33,773 nucleotides of DNA from a virus. Positions within the stretch are counted from its first letter, which is position 1. Every line of letters starts with the position of its first letter. The notes below the pieces were generated by a model. The model saw only the letters and a list, made by a program, of their open reading frames with translations. It did not search any database and was not told the origin of the DNA. This document shows, one piece after another, positions 1-5,440 of this stretch. A program made the position numbers and the translations under genes. Location: positions 1 to 33,773 of IMG/VR virus record IMGVR_UViG_3300022072_000065, one strand, 5' to 3'.

Positions 1-42
1 AAGCTCGCTGTTGAGCAGAAGCTGCTAGAGCTGGCATCGTAA
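1..42 (+). CDS. C-terminal end of an unidentified upstream gene (partial)
   Basis: The first 42 bases read as 13 codons ending KLLELAS and a TAA stop. The frame is open to the window edge and is followed 10 bases later by a strong terminator, as expected for the last gene of an operon that begins outside the window. The leucine- and lysine-rich end looks like an alpha helix. Nothing more can be said about function. Confidence 0.5.
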   Translation, partial: KLAVEQKLLELAS

Positions 43-52
43 GTCACTGTTA

Positions 53-88
53 TTGGGCGGTTCTCCGGAGCCGCCCAAATTATTTTTG
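53..88 (+). terminator. Rho-independent terminator
   Basis: Perfect 8-bp arms TTGGGCGG (53-60) and CCGCCCAA (71-78) can extend inward to 11 pairs with one G-U, closing a TCCG loop. The stem is followed by ATTATTTTT. It lies just after the stop at 42 and just before the leader at 98, so it separates the upstream operon from the next transcription unit. Confidence 0.85.
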
Positions 89-97
89 CATTTGCTC

Positions 98-165
98 ATA
101 AAAACACTTTTCTTTTCTGTCCGAATGTCGCATAAGACCTCTATCGGGCCGCGAGGTCCACCAAC
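98..165 (+). promoter_or_regulatory. Repeated promoter/leader, copy 1, with GNRA-loop hairpin
   Basis: This block recurs at 1673-1740. Shared parts are ATAAAAACAC followed by TTTTC and CTGT, then GCATAAG, then CTATCGGGCCGCGAGG-type sequence and CCACCAAC. The distance from ATAAAAACAC to GCATAAG is 32 bases in both copies, even though each has a compensating one-base indel, and GCATAAG to the hairpin is 16 bases in both. CATAAG is a plausible -10 box; the matching -35 position reads TTTTCT, which is not canonical. Transcription would start near 143 and the RNA would carry the hairpin GGGCC-GCGA-GGUCC (146-159) close to its 5' end. Confidence 0.7.
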
Positions 166-183
166 ACTGCTCTGGAGGCTACC

Positions 184-456
184 ATGACTGCTCTGACCAC
201 TTACTCGATCCACGCTGCCTACGACCACTCGATCGTTGCGACCGCAAACCCTAGCAACCTGTCGGACATGATCCTCGGTCTCGTGGCGAGCGAAGCCAAC
301 CACGGTCGTCGGTTCTACGTCCACAATGGTTGCGGCGTAGTCGGCGCTTGCCTCGTCAAGCCGCACATCGCCCTCGAAGTTCTGCGCGACGACTACCGCA
401 AGTTTGACGGCAAGGCTCGCGAGTTGCGGACCGCTGCAGATCTCGCAAACGACTGA
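184..456 (+). CDS. Hypothetical protein, 90 aa
   Basis: This is the first gene after leader copy 1. The start is set by GGAGG five bases upstream of the ATG. The protein is soluble-looking, has no signal or membrane segment, and contains one cysteine pair-like region around FYVHNGCGVVGACLV. Basic and acidic residues cluster in the last third (DDYRKFDGKARELR), suggesting a terminal helix. I do not recognise a family. Position in a promoter-proximal run of small genes fits an accessory or host-takeover protein, but that is inference only. Confidence 0.8.
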   Translation: MTALTTYSIHAAYDHSIVATANPSNLSDMILGLVASEANHGRRFYVHNGCGVVGACLVKPHIALEVLRDDYRKFDGKARELRTAADLAND

Positions 457-464
457 TCCCAATT

Positions 465-484
465 GCCGGAGCTCAGGCTCCGGC
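465..484 (+). other. Intercistronic hairpin
   Basis: Perfect 8-bp stem GCCGGAGC / GCTCCGGC around a TCAG loop, placed between two genes. No T-run follows, so it is not a typical terminator; mRNA processing or stability is more likely. A related stem, CCGGAGC / GCTCCGG, lies in the next intergenic space of this kind at 1971-1988. Confidence 0.6.
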
Positions 485-506
485 CCCATCCTCGAAGGAG
501 CCTGAC

Positions 507-767
507 ATGGCATACCGTTTCCCCAAAGCTGGCACTGCTGCTGCCGACATGATCACCCCCCACACGCTGGAAGTGCTGGCCAGCGTAGACCGCATCCCGA
601 CGATGGCTGAGGCTCGGACGAGCGCGCGCAACTGGCTGAAAACCAGCCGGTCCGGCGCGACCGGCCTGTACCAGACCTGCATGCTGGCGAACGACGACAT
701 TGCGATCATCCTCTTCGGAAAGCGCACCATGCAGCGTGTGGTCTGGAACTTTGGGAGACCGGAATGA
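507..767 (+). CDS. Hypothetical protein, 86 aa
   Basis: The start has AAGGAG seven bases upstream. The protein is basic (MAYRFPKAG start, TSARNWLKTSRSG in the middle, FGKRTMQRVVWNFGRPE at the end) and has no membrane segment. The central MAEARTSARNWLK stretch looks helical. No family is recognised. Its stop overlaps the next start (ATGA), so it is translationally coupled to the small membrane peptide and, through it, to the SleB-type hydrolase. Confidence 0.75.
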   Translation: MAYRFPKAGTAAADMITPHTLEVLASVDRIPTMAEARTSARNWLKTSRSGATGLYQTCMLANDDIAIILFGKRTMQRVVWNFGRPE

Positions 768-883
768 TCCGCTCTGCCCTCGCCACCGTGGTGATCAGCC
801 TGTCCATTGGTTGGCTGATCACCGAGATGTTCAGCCAGATCGCCTACGTGAAGGTCCACCACCAACAGGAGATGCAGCAATGA
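764..883 (+). CDS. 39-aa single-pass membrane peptide
   Basis: A short frame with ATGA overlaps at both ends joins the neighbouring genes. Residues 4 to about 20 (SALATVVISLSIGWLIT) form one hydrophobic segment, followed by a short hydrophilic tail rich in His and Gln. The size and coupling to a cell-wall hydrolase gene at 880 raise the possibility of a mini-holin or membrane anchor, but single-pass peptides of this size are common in phages and the role is unproven. The tight overlaps are the main evidence that it is a gene. Confidence 0.6.
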   Translation: MIRSALATVVISLSIGWLITEMFSQIAYVKVHHQQEMQQ

Positions 884-1284
884 CCCCAGCAATATGCCTC
901 GCATTGGCGCTGTTCTTCGAGGCTCGCTCCGAGCCGGTCGAGGCTCAGCTGGCCATCGCAGAAGTCATCATCAATCGCGCCGAGGACAGTCGCTGGCCAG
1001 ACACAATCTGCGGAGTGGTCCGCCAAGGCGAAGAGCGTCGCCACAAGTGTCAATTCTCATTCATGTGCGATGGCAAGCCGGAGCGTCCGGACGACAACGT
1101 GATCGAGCAGCGCGCTTGGGACCATGCCCACGAGCTGGCAGACCAGATCCTTTCTGACCCGTCCATCCTTGCCGGAATGCCATCCGACCACTACGTTCGC
1201 ACAGACGTGCAAAGGGTCTGGATGAATGACCTGTTCTACGTCGACACGATCGGCTCCCACACATTCCTGACGAGTAAAGAATGA
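880..1284 (+). CDS. SleB-type cell-wall hydrolase (Hydrolase_2 family)
   Basis: A 134-aa protein resembling the catalytic domain of SleB/CwlJ-type peptidoglycan hydrolases. Visible signatures are the N-terminal LALALFFEARSEP with the family's glutamate, AIAEVIINRAEDSRWPDTIC and VVRQGEERRHKCQFSF, in the usual order. The start ATG at 880 overlaps the stop of the membrane peptide, so longer upstream extensions in this frame are unlikely. No signal peptide is clear. The enzyme is encoded far from the main lysis cassette and on the opposite strand, so it may act in entry, in superinfection exclusion, or as an auxiliary lysin; these are inferences. It ends with a TGATG overlap onto the DenV-like gene. 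Confidence 0.8.
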   Translation: MTPAICLALALFFEARSEPVEAQLAIAEVIINRAEDSRWPDTICGVVRQGEERRHKCQFSFMCDGKPERPDDNVIEQRAWDHAHELADQILSDPSILAGMPSDHYVRTDVQRVWMNDLFYVDTIGSHTFLTSKE

Positions 1285-1667
1285 TGACCCGCATAAATGT
1301 GATACTGCCCAGCCAACTCACCAGTCCGCACCTCGTCGCCGAATATCGAGAGTTGCCGCGCGCATTCGGCCTTGCCAAGCGCGCTCACGAACGAGGATGG
1401 ACGCCGGACAAGGCTCCGCAAAGCTACCTTCTCGGCACTGGCCACGTCACATTCTTCTACGACAAGCTGGCATGGTGCGCAAGGCGTCACGTAGAATTGG
1501 TCAGGGAAATGGAAGCAAGAGGATACCTTCCACTGATGAGGGTCGATCCACAAAGGCAACAGCTGACCAGCCCTGCGAGCCTGTGGGGGGATTGGACACC
1601 TACGCCGGACGCTGTCAGGCTGAATATGGCAAGGCTCCGAGAGCGTGATCCAGAAAATTACGCCTGA
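1284..1667 (+). CDS. denV: Pyrimidine-dimer DNA glycosylase / AP lyase (T4 endonuclease V type)
   Basis: The N-terminus MTRIN, then HLVAEYRELPRAFG and later LLGTGHVTFFYDKLAW match T4 DenV closely and in the same numbering. The catalytic Thr2 and Glu23 are present, as are Arg3, Arg22 and Arg26. An ATG also exists at 1281, but the chemistry uses the alpha-amino group of Thr2 after Met removal, so the start must be 1284. At 127 residues it is slightly shorter than the T4 enzyme (138), with a divergent C-terminus that still ends in YA. The family excises UV-induced cyclobutane dimers by cutting the glycosidic bond and then the abasic site. It overlaps the hydrolase stop (TGATG). Confidence 0.93.
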   Translation: MTRINVILPSQLTSPHLVAEYRELPRAFGLAKRAHERGWTPDKAPQSYLLGTGHVTFFYDKLAWCARRHVELVREMEARGYLPLMRVDPQRQQLTSPASLWGDWTPTPDAVRLNMARLRERDPENYA

Positions 1668-1672
1668 TCTCA

Positions 1673-1740
1673 ATAAAAACACTTTTCTTTCTGTGTCTGA
1701 TCAGGCATAAGCTCTGTATCGGGCCGCGAGGCCCACCAAC
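1673..1740 (+). promoter_or_regulatory. Repeated promoter/leader, copy 2, with GNRA-loop hairpin
   Basis: Second copy of the 98-165 element with identical internal spacing. The hairpin at 1721-1734 is GGGCC-GCGA-GGCCC; the third pair is G-C here and G-U in copy 1, which supports selection on RNA structure. An extra inverted repeat, GCCTGATC (1662-1669, overlapping the denV-like stop) and GATCAGGC (1699-1706), brackets the upstream half and could be an operator or a weak terminator. Confidence 0.7.
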
Positions 1741-1756
1741 CCGAGGAGATACGACG

Positions 1757-1954
1757 ATGAACTATCAAGCCAAAACTGCCCAAGCAACATTCGCAACCGA
1801 AGCCAAAGCTCGCGCATTTGCCAAGAAGGTCGGCGAGGGCGAAGTCGACGGATGCGTTTTCAAAGTTTGTCGGTCCATGACCTTTGGCTTCGTCACAACC
1901 GACATGTGCAATTGGGCCAAGAGCTGCGGCGCGGTCGAGACTTCCGAATTCTGA
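1757..1954 (+). CDS. Hypothetical protein, 65 aa
   Basis: First gene behind leader copy 2; GAGGAG lies upstream of the ATG. The N-terminal half (AKTAQATFATEAKARAFAKKV) is a lysine/alanine-rich probable helix, and the C-terminal half has three cysteines (VCRSM, DMCNW, SCGAV). No membrane segment or known domain is recognised. A small zinc-binding or disulfide fold is possible but not shown. The stop sits inside a three-copy GAATTC repeat. Confidence 0.7.
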   Translation: MNYQAKTAQATFATEAKARAFAKKVGEGEVDGCVFKVCRSMTFGFVTTDMCNWAKSCGAVETSEF

Positions 1955-1965
1955 ATTCTGAATTC
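1946..1965 (+). repeat. Three GAATTC motifs in 20 bases (7-bp period)
   Basis: GAATTC occurs at 1946, 1953 and 1960, each separated by one T, and the array spans the stop codon of the preceding gene. It looks like local slippage. The motif is also the EcoRI site. Confidence 0.9.
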
Positions 1966-1970
1966 AACCA

Positions 1971-1988
1971 CCGGAGCTAATGCTCCGG
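1971..1988 (+). other. Intercistronic hairpin
   Basis: Perfect 7-bp stem CCGGAGC / GCTCCGG with a TAAT loop, no T-run after it. Same core stem as the hairpin at 465-484, and similarly placed between two plus-strand genes. Confidence 0.6.
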
Positions 1989-2013
1989 CAACCACCAAGG
2001 AGAGGAACACATC

Positions 2014-2505
2014 ATGAACGCAATCGACACGACCATCACAATCGCAGAGCGCACAAGGCTGACCATAGGCGGGATCGACCGCCTGACAGGCATCATCATC
2101 GGGGAAACCAAGAGCCGGTCCTCCAGCAAGGAAGCGGCTGTCAAGTTCTTCGCTCGTGCCGCAAGCTCAAAAGGCATCGAGATTGAGCACCTCTCAGGCG
2201 TCATCTTTGCCGAAGATCAGGAAACTGCAGAAATGAACCTCAGCAACGCAATGAATCCATCACCACCGGCTCTTGAGCCTGATAGTGCAACCGGCTCCGG
2301 TCGCCGCTCTTGCTTCAAGAACCAGCAGCTCTGGGCAAAGTGCGACAATCCGCGCGCCAAAGAGACCCGCGCATGGCACTCGATGAACATCATCATCGAC
2401 AATGCTGGGATCACATTCGAGCAATTCAAGGCAAAAGGTGGCAACACGCGTGACCTTCTGCACGACTTCCGCCGCGACCGCATCACGATCAAGCCGGTAG
2501 AATGA
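2014..2505 (+). CDS. Hypothetical protein, 163 aa
   Basis: The start has AAGGAGAGG upstream. The N-terminal 70 residues (RTRLTIGGIDRLTGIIIGETKSRSSSKEAAVKFFARAASS) look like a compact alpha/beta region. A Pro/Ser-rich linker follows (NPSPPALEPDSATGSG), then a second region containing ITFEQFKAKGGNTRDLLHDF, which resembles a small helical DNA-associated segment. It could therefore be a two-part protein or a fusion of two small phage genes. No family is recognised. It precedes the duplicated leader at 2522 and is not coupled to the helicase. Confidence 0.7.
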   Translation: MNAIDTTITIAERTRLTIGGIDRLTGIIIGETKSRSSSKEAAVKFFARAASSKGIEIEHLSGVIFAEDQETAEMNLSNAMNPSPPALEPDSATGSGRRSCFKNQQLWAKCDNPRAKETRAWHSMNIIIDNAGITFEQFKAKGGNTRDLLHDFRRDRITIKPVE

Positions 2506-2521
2506 CCAACAAAGAGCTGGA

Positions 2522-2662
2522 GGCACCAGGTTCCAGTTATTCTGGGATTCCGGCTTCTAGCTCGTTTAATCCCCTATTCTTCTTCCTGTCTTTAAGAGAG
2601 AGGAGGAGGAGAATTAAATAGAGAGAGTTTGGGAAACCGGCGAAAAAATGGAACTTGGAGCC
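2522..2662 (+). repeat. Duplicated leader element (left copy), bounded by 14-bp inverted repeats
   Basis: The ends are GGCACCAGGTTCCA (2522-2535) and TGGAACTTGGAGCC (2649-2662), imperfect inverted copies of each other. Two internal blocks are exact reverse-complement matches to the leader of the NusG-like gene: 2574-2602 equals 33204-33232 on the other strand (29 bases), and 2639-2663 equals 33145-33169 (25 bases). Between them lies a purine tract of AG/GAG repeats. The element forms the whole upstream region of the helicase gene, so it probably carries its promoter or 5' leader. The second block is the start of the NusG-like reading frame with its GTG replaced by CCG (2637-2639). Confidence 0.85.
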
Positions 2663-2674
2663 TAGGAGGCAAAG

Positions 2675-4321
2675 ATGAGAATCACCAAGAAGAAAGAGCG
2701 TGCCACCGTGCACACCAGAGCCACACCGAAGATGCTTGCTGTGTTGCCGATGATTGAGGGTCAGAGGACTTGGCTCACCGGCGGAGGCCTTTCGATTGCG
2801 GCGACGCAACACAACTTCTCGATCTTGCGGGAGGCATTCGGGACCATCGAGATTGAGGGTGGTGAGACCAAGGAGGTGTTAGACGCCTTCGACCAGCCCA
2901 GCGAATATTCATTTAAGACCAAGCCATATCCGCACCAGATCGAGGCTCTGAAGCGGATGGAGGACAGGGCCGCGTTCGCGCTATTCATGGAACAAGGAAC
3001 TGGCAAGACCAAGGTCGCGATCGACCGAGCCGGTGATCTTTGGTCCCGAGGTCTTATCACTGGCGTTCTGGTCGTCGCAAAGAAAGGCGTCCACCGGCAA
3101 TGGATCGAGAGTGAGGTTCCGGCACACTTCGGAGGCGAATGGCATGGAGAGTTCTGGCCATGCCGCAAGATGCGCCTTCCAGACAGCGTCCGGACCGTTG
3201 GAGCGTTGAAGTTCTTCTCGATCAACTTCGACGGTGCCAAGACGCCCAAGGGTAAGGAGGCTTGTCTGGAGTTCGTCTACCACCACAAGGGTCGCGTTCT
3301 GATCGTCGCCGACGAGACGCAAGAGATAAAGAGCCACCGATCGCATCGCCACAAGGCTCTTGAAGAGATCAAGAAGGCATCCTGCTCGCCATACCGCTTG
3401 GCGCTGACTGGAACTCCGATAGCCAAAGACCTTACAGACGAATGGTCGCAGCTGCGCTGGGTCAATGAGGACATCCTCGGCATCCGCTACATCAGCGCCT
3501 TCCGCAACGAGTATTGTATAATGGGTGGCTTCGAAGGGCGGGTTGTAATCGGACACCGCAATGTCGAGCGGTTCAAGGAGAAGGTTGATCCGCACAGCTT
3601 CAGAGCGACTAAGGACCAGCTCGGGATCCTGCCCAAAGGCTACAAGCGATGGACCTTCGACCTGCACCCAAAGCAGAAGGAGGCCATCAAGAACATCCGC
3701 AAGGAGCTTGAGCACCAGATTGACACTGGCGAGATTATTTCCGCCGCCAATGCTGCTGTGGCGATGACCAAGATCCAGCAGGCCTCAAATGGCTTCATGA
3801 TCGACGAGGATGGCGAGGTGCACACGCTCCTCCCGCCCGACAAGAACCCGCGCCTGTTGGCATTGATGGAATATCTCGAGGCCTACCAAGGCAAGACAAT
3901 CATCTGGGCAAGGTTCCGGCGGGACATCGCAATGATCGCCAACGCGCTGGACGAGGCTGGGATCACATTCGTCGAATACCATGGCGGGACCAGCGACAAC
4001 GAACGTGCCGAAGGCGTCAAGAGCTTCTTGGACCTTGGTGGTGCGCGTGTGTTCTTGTCCAATCCGCAAGCAGGCGGAACCGGCCTGAACCTGCAAGGCC
4101 TCTGCTCTCAGGCCATCTACTATTCCAACAGCTACAACGCTGTGGATCGCTGGCAAAGCGAGGACCGCATCCATCGGATCGGAACTACCGGCTCGGTCGT
4201 GTACACCGACCTTGTCGCAAAGGGATCGATAGACGCCGCAATACTGACCAACCTCAGCCGCAAGAAAGGCATTAGTGAGCTGGCCTTGGGCGACATAAAG
4301 AAAATGCTGGAGGAGATGTGA
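2675..4321 (+). CDS. SNF2/DEAD-like helicase
   Basis: A 548-aa superfamily 2 ATPase. Motif Q-like YPHQIEALKRM is near 85-95, Walker A MEQGTGKT at 105-112, Walker B-type VADETQ at 211-216 and motif III LTGTPI at 244-249. The second RecA domain has KTIIWARF near 407, GGTGLNL at 467-473 and the SNF2-type DRWQSEDRIHRIG at 491-503. The start is fixed by AGGAGG five bases upstream, the last part of the duplicated leader region. Phage proteins of this type act in replication, recombination or transcription-linked DNA remodelling; which applies here is not visible. It overlaps the next gene by one base (TGATG). Confidence 0.9.
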   Translation: MRITKKKERATVHTRATPKMLAVLPMIEGQRTWLTGGGLSIAATQHNFSILREAFGTIEIEGGETKEVLDAFDQPSEYSFKTKPYPHQIEALKRMEDRAAFALFMEQGTGKTKVAIDRAGDLWSRGLITGVLVVAKKGVHRQWIESEVPAHFGGEWHGEFWPCRKMRLPDSVRTVGALKFFSINFDGAKTPKGKEACLEFVYHHKGRVLIVADETQEIKSHRSHRHKALEEIKKASCSPYRLALTGTPIAKDLTDEWSQLRWVNEDILGIRYISAFRNEYCIMGGFEGRVVIGHRNVERFKEKVDPHSFRATKDQLGILPKGYKRWTFDLHPKQKEAIKNIRKELEHQIDTGEIISAANAAVAMTKIQQASNGFMIDEDGEVHTLLPPDKNPRLLALMEYLEAYQGKTIIWARFRRDIAMIANALDEAGITFVEYHGGTSDNERAEGVKSFLDLGGARVFLSNPQAGGTGLNLQGLCSQAIYYSNSYNAVDRWQSEDRIHRIGTTGSVVYTDLVAKGSIDAAILTNLSRKKGISELALGDIKKMLEEM

Positions 4322-4587
4322 TGAACCTATCACCGATGGAGAAGGCAATTTACGATGCGATGTTGATGGACAGATCTAAGCTCTGGACGATCGATGAAAT
4401 AGCATCCGTGGCCTACAAACAAAAAGAGCGCCCTGTACACTGGTACGGGACGCTCGCAGCCACCATGAGGATCTTGATTCTCAAGTCTCGGCTGTTGCAG
4501 ATCAAGATCGTCAGGACCAGCCAGCTAGGCAGAGGAGGCAAGGCGGAATACGCTTGCGAAACTGGCCTCGGAGTCGAGAGTGTCTGA
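4321..4587 (+). CDS. Small winged-helix-like protein
   Basis: An 88-aa protein directly coupled to the helicase; ATG at 4321 follows GGAGG. The order of segments, MEKAIYDAML, WTIDEIASVAYKQ, YGTLAATMRILILKSRLLQIKIV and GRGGKAEYAC, resembles a winged helix of the OmpR C-terminal or phage wHTH kind, with a recognition helix followed by a basic wing. This is a fold-level guess from pattern. A DNA-binding partner for the helicase is a reasonable inference from the coupling. A GTG three bases upstream is the less likely start. Confidence 0.65.
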   Translation: MNLSPMEKAIYDAMLMDRSKLWTIDEIASVAYKQKERPVHWYGTLAATMRILILKSRLLQIKIVRTSQLGRGGKAEYACETGLGVESV

Positions 4588-4936
4588 CCTTCCGGAGAAG
4601 CCTACAGGGAATTCGCTTTCTACAAACGAGCGGCTGGCAGGCTGGTTGCAGGGGTTGGCATTCGAGCTTATTGCTAACGGTTCCTCAGGGATGGCCAAGA
4701 CTGTGGCTCTTGCCCAGTTCCGCGCCACAGGGATCGAGCCGACGGAAGATCAGCTCAAGCAAGTCGAGCTTGAAATGAGGAAGAAGGGCGAAGAGTTCGC
4801 AAAAACAATAATGGAGATTCAAGATGACGACCAATTCCAATCCGATGACAGACAACAAGGCGACAGCAGAGCAGGCAATCAGGAGGATCATCCACATCTG
4901 CGAGGCGAGGAAGACCATCGGAATCGCGAAGAATGA
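4580..4936 (+). CDS. Hypothetical protein with a low-complexity charged tail, 118 aa
   Basis: The GTG start at 4580 overlaps the preceding gene by eight bases and has GGAG upstream. Residues 1-80 look like a normal helical protein (NERLAGWLQGLAFELIANGSSG, then QLKQVELEMRKKGEEFAKTIME). The last 37 residues are an unusual run of Asp, Gln, Glu, Arg and His, and they coincide with the region where the next gene is read in another frame. The tail therefore looks like a by-product of overprinting or of a lost stop codon. No family is recognised. Confidence 0.6.
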   Translation: MSDLPEKPTGNSLSTNERLAGWLQGLAFELIANGSSGMAKTVALAQFRATGIEPTEDQLKQVELEMRKKGEEFAKTIMEIQDDDQFQSDDRQQGDSRAGNQEDHPHLRGEEDHRNREE

Positions 4937-5009
4937 TCACGGCTCTGCGCAACACAACGAAGAGGTCAAGTGCCTAGCCGAAATTGCTCTGCGAGGCCTA
5001 TTGGCATAG
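4824..5009 (+). CDS. Hypothetical protein, 61 aa, overprinted on the preceding gene
   Basis: ATG at 4824 has GGAG seven bases upstream. The protein reads as an ordered helical product (AEQAIRRIIHICEARKTIGI, then EEVKCLAEIALRGLLA), with more natural composition than the overlapping frame. A second ATG seven codons in is an alternative start. The overlap with the 4580 gene is 113 bases, long for this genome, where most overlaps are 1-8 bases. It is the last plus-strand gene and overlaps the convergent spanin gene by 12 bases. Confidence 0.65.
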   Translation: MTTNSNPMTDNKATAEQAIRRIIHICEARKTIGIAKNDHGSAQHNEEVKCLAEIALRGLLA

Positions 5010-5213
5010 TCCGGCGCGGATCTCGTTGTGGGCTATGACTGACCTGAGAAGCTGCTCGTCGTGCGCGAGCAGCCACTCGATCGTCTGGTCTGAGTCGATG
5101 TAGATCGTCCGCGTCCAGTCGCAATCAGTCGTCAGCCTTGTTCCGCACCCAGCGAGAAGCGCGCTCCCGCAAAGCAGCATCGCCAAGGTTGTCAATTTCT
5201 TCACGCACACCAT
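4998..5213 (-). CDS. Outer-membrane spanin lipoprotein (Rz1-like)
   Basis: A 71-aa protein with a lipoprotein signal: MVCVKKL, a hydrophobic core AMLLCGSALLAGC with the lipobox LAGC, and the predicted lipidated cysteine at position 23. The mature part has CDW near its start and AHNEIRAGLC at the end, a pattern I associate with small phage o-spanin-like lipoproteins. The start is chosen at 5213 because GGAGG lies four bases upstream; the longer frame to 5276 would bury the signal peptide. It begins inside the i-spanin gene in another frame and runs past its end, a typical overlapping spanin arrangement. It lacks the proline-rich stretch of lambda Rz1. Confidence 0.75.
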   Translation of the reverse strand: MVCVKKLTTLAMLLCGSALLAGCGTRLTTDCDWTRTIYIDSDQTIEWLLAHDEQLLRSVIAHNEIRAGLCQ

Positions 5214-5361
5214 TCGACCTCCGCATCCTTTGGTTCGAGGCTCTTGCAGCCTCCGCAGCAATGCGCTCTTCTGCAATTCGCATCCAGTGGAACCGGAGAC
5301 CGAGGAGGCCTAGCGCAACGCCAAGAAGGATCAGGGCATAGATCCTAAGCTTATTCATCAT
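5125..5361 (-). CDS. Inner-membrane spanin (Rz-like)
   Basis: A 78-aa protein: one N-terminal membrane segment (RIYALILLGVALGLLGL) followed by a charged, probably coiled-coil periplasmic part (RIAEERIAAEAARASNQRMR and REEIDNLGDAALRERASRWV). This is the usual i-spanin plan. The frame can be read from a TTG at 5439 next to the endolysin stop, but GAGGAG nine bases before the ATG at 5361 and the position of the membrane segment favour 5361. It pairs with the overlapping lipoprotein gene and would bridge the envelope during the last step of lysis in a Gram-negative host. Confidence 0.75.
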   Translation of the reverse strand: MMNKLRIYALILLGVALGLLGLRFHWMRIAEERIAAEAARASNQRMRRSNGVREEIDNLGDAALRERASRWVRNKADD

Positions 5362-5440
5362 CGTCCAGAACTCCTCGGCCTCTTCGATTTGCTTATCGGC
5401 GCTGAGCAGGCTGAGATACACCAACCCGACATCGATCAAT

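Noticed and set aside
473-904. A 143-aa minus-strand frame
   Set aside because: It is antisense to three tightly coupled plus-strand genes and lacks a ribosome-binding site.
2493-2503. An RfaH ops-like site (GCCGGTAGAAT) before the helicase leader
   Set aside because: The likeness is short, lies inside a coding region, and there is no similar word at the other leader.
2522-2662. A classical transposable element
   Set aside because: The ends are inverted repeats, but there is no target-site duplication, no transposase, and the other copy extends into a coding sequence. A MITE-like origin is possible but not supported beyond the ends.
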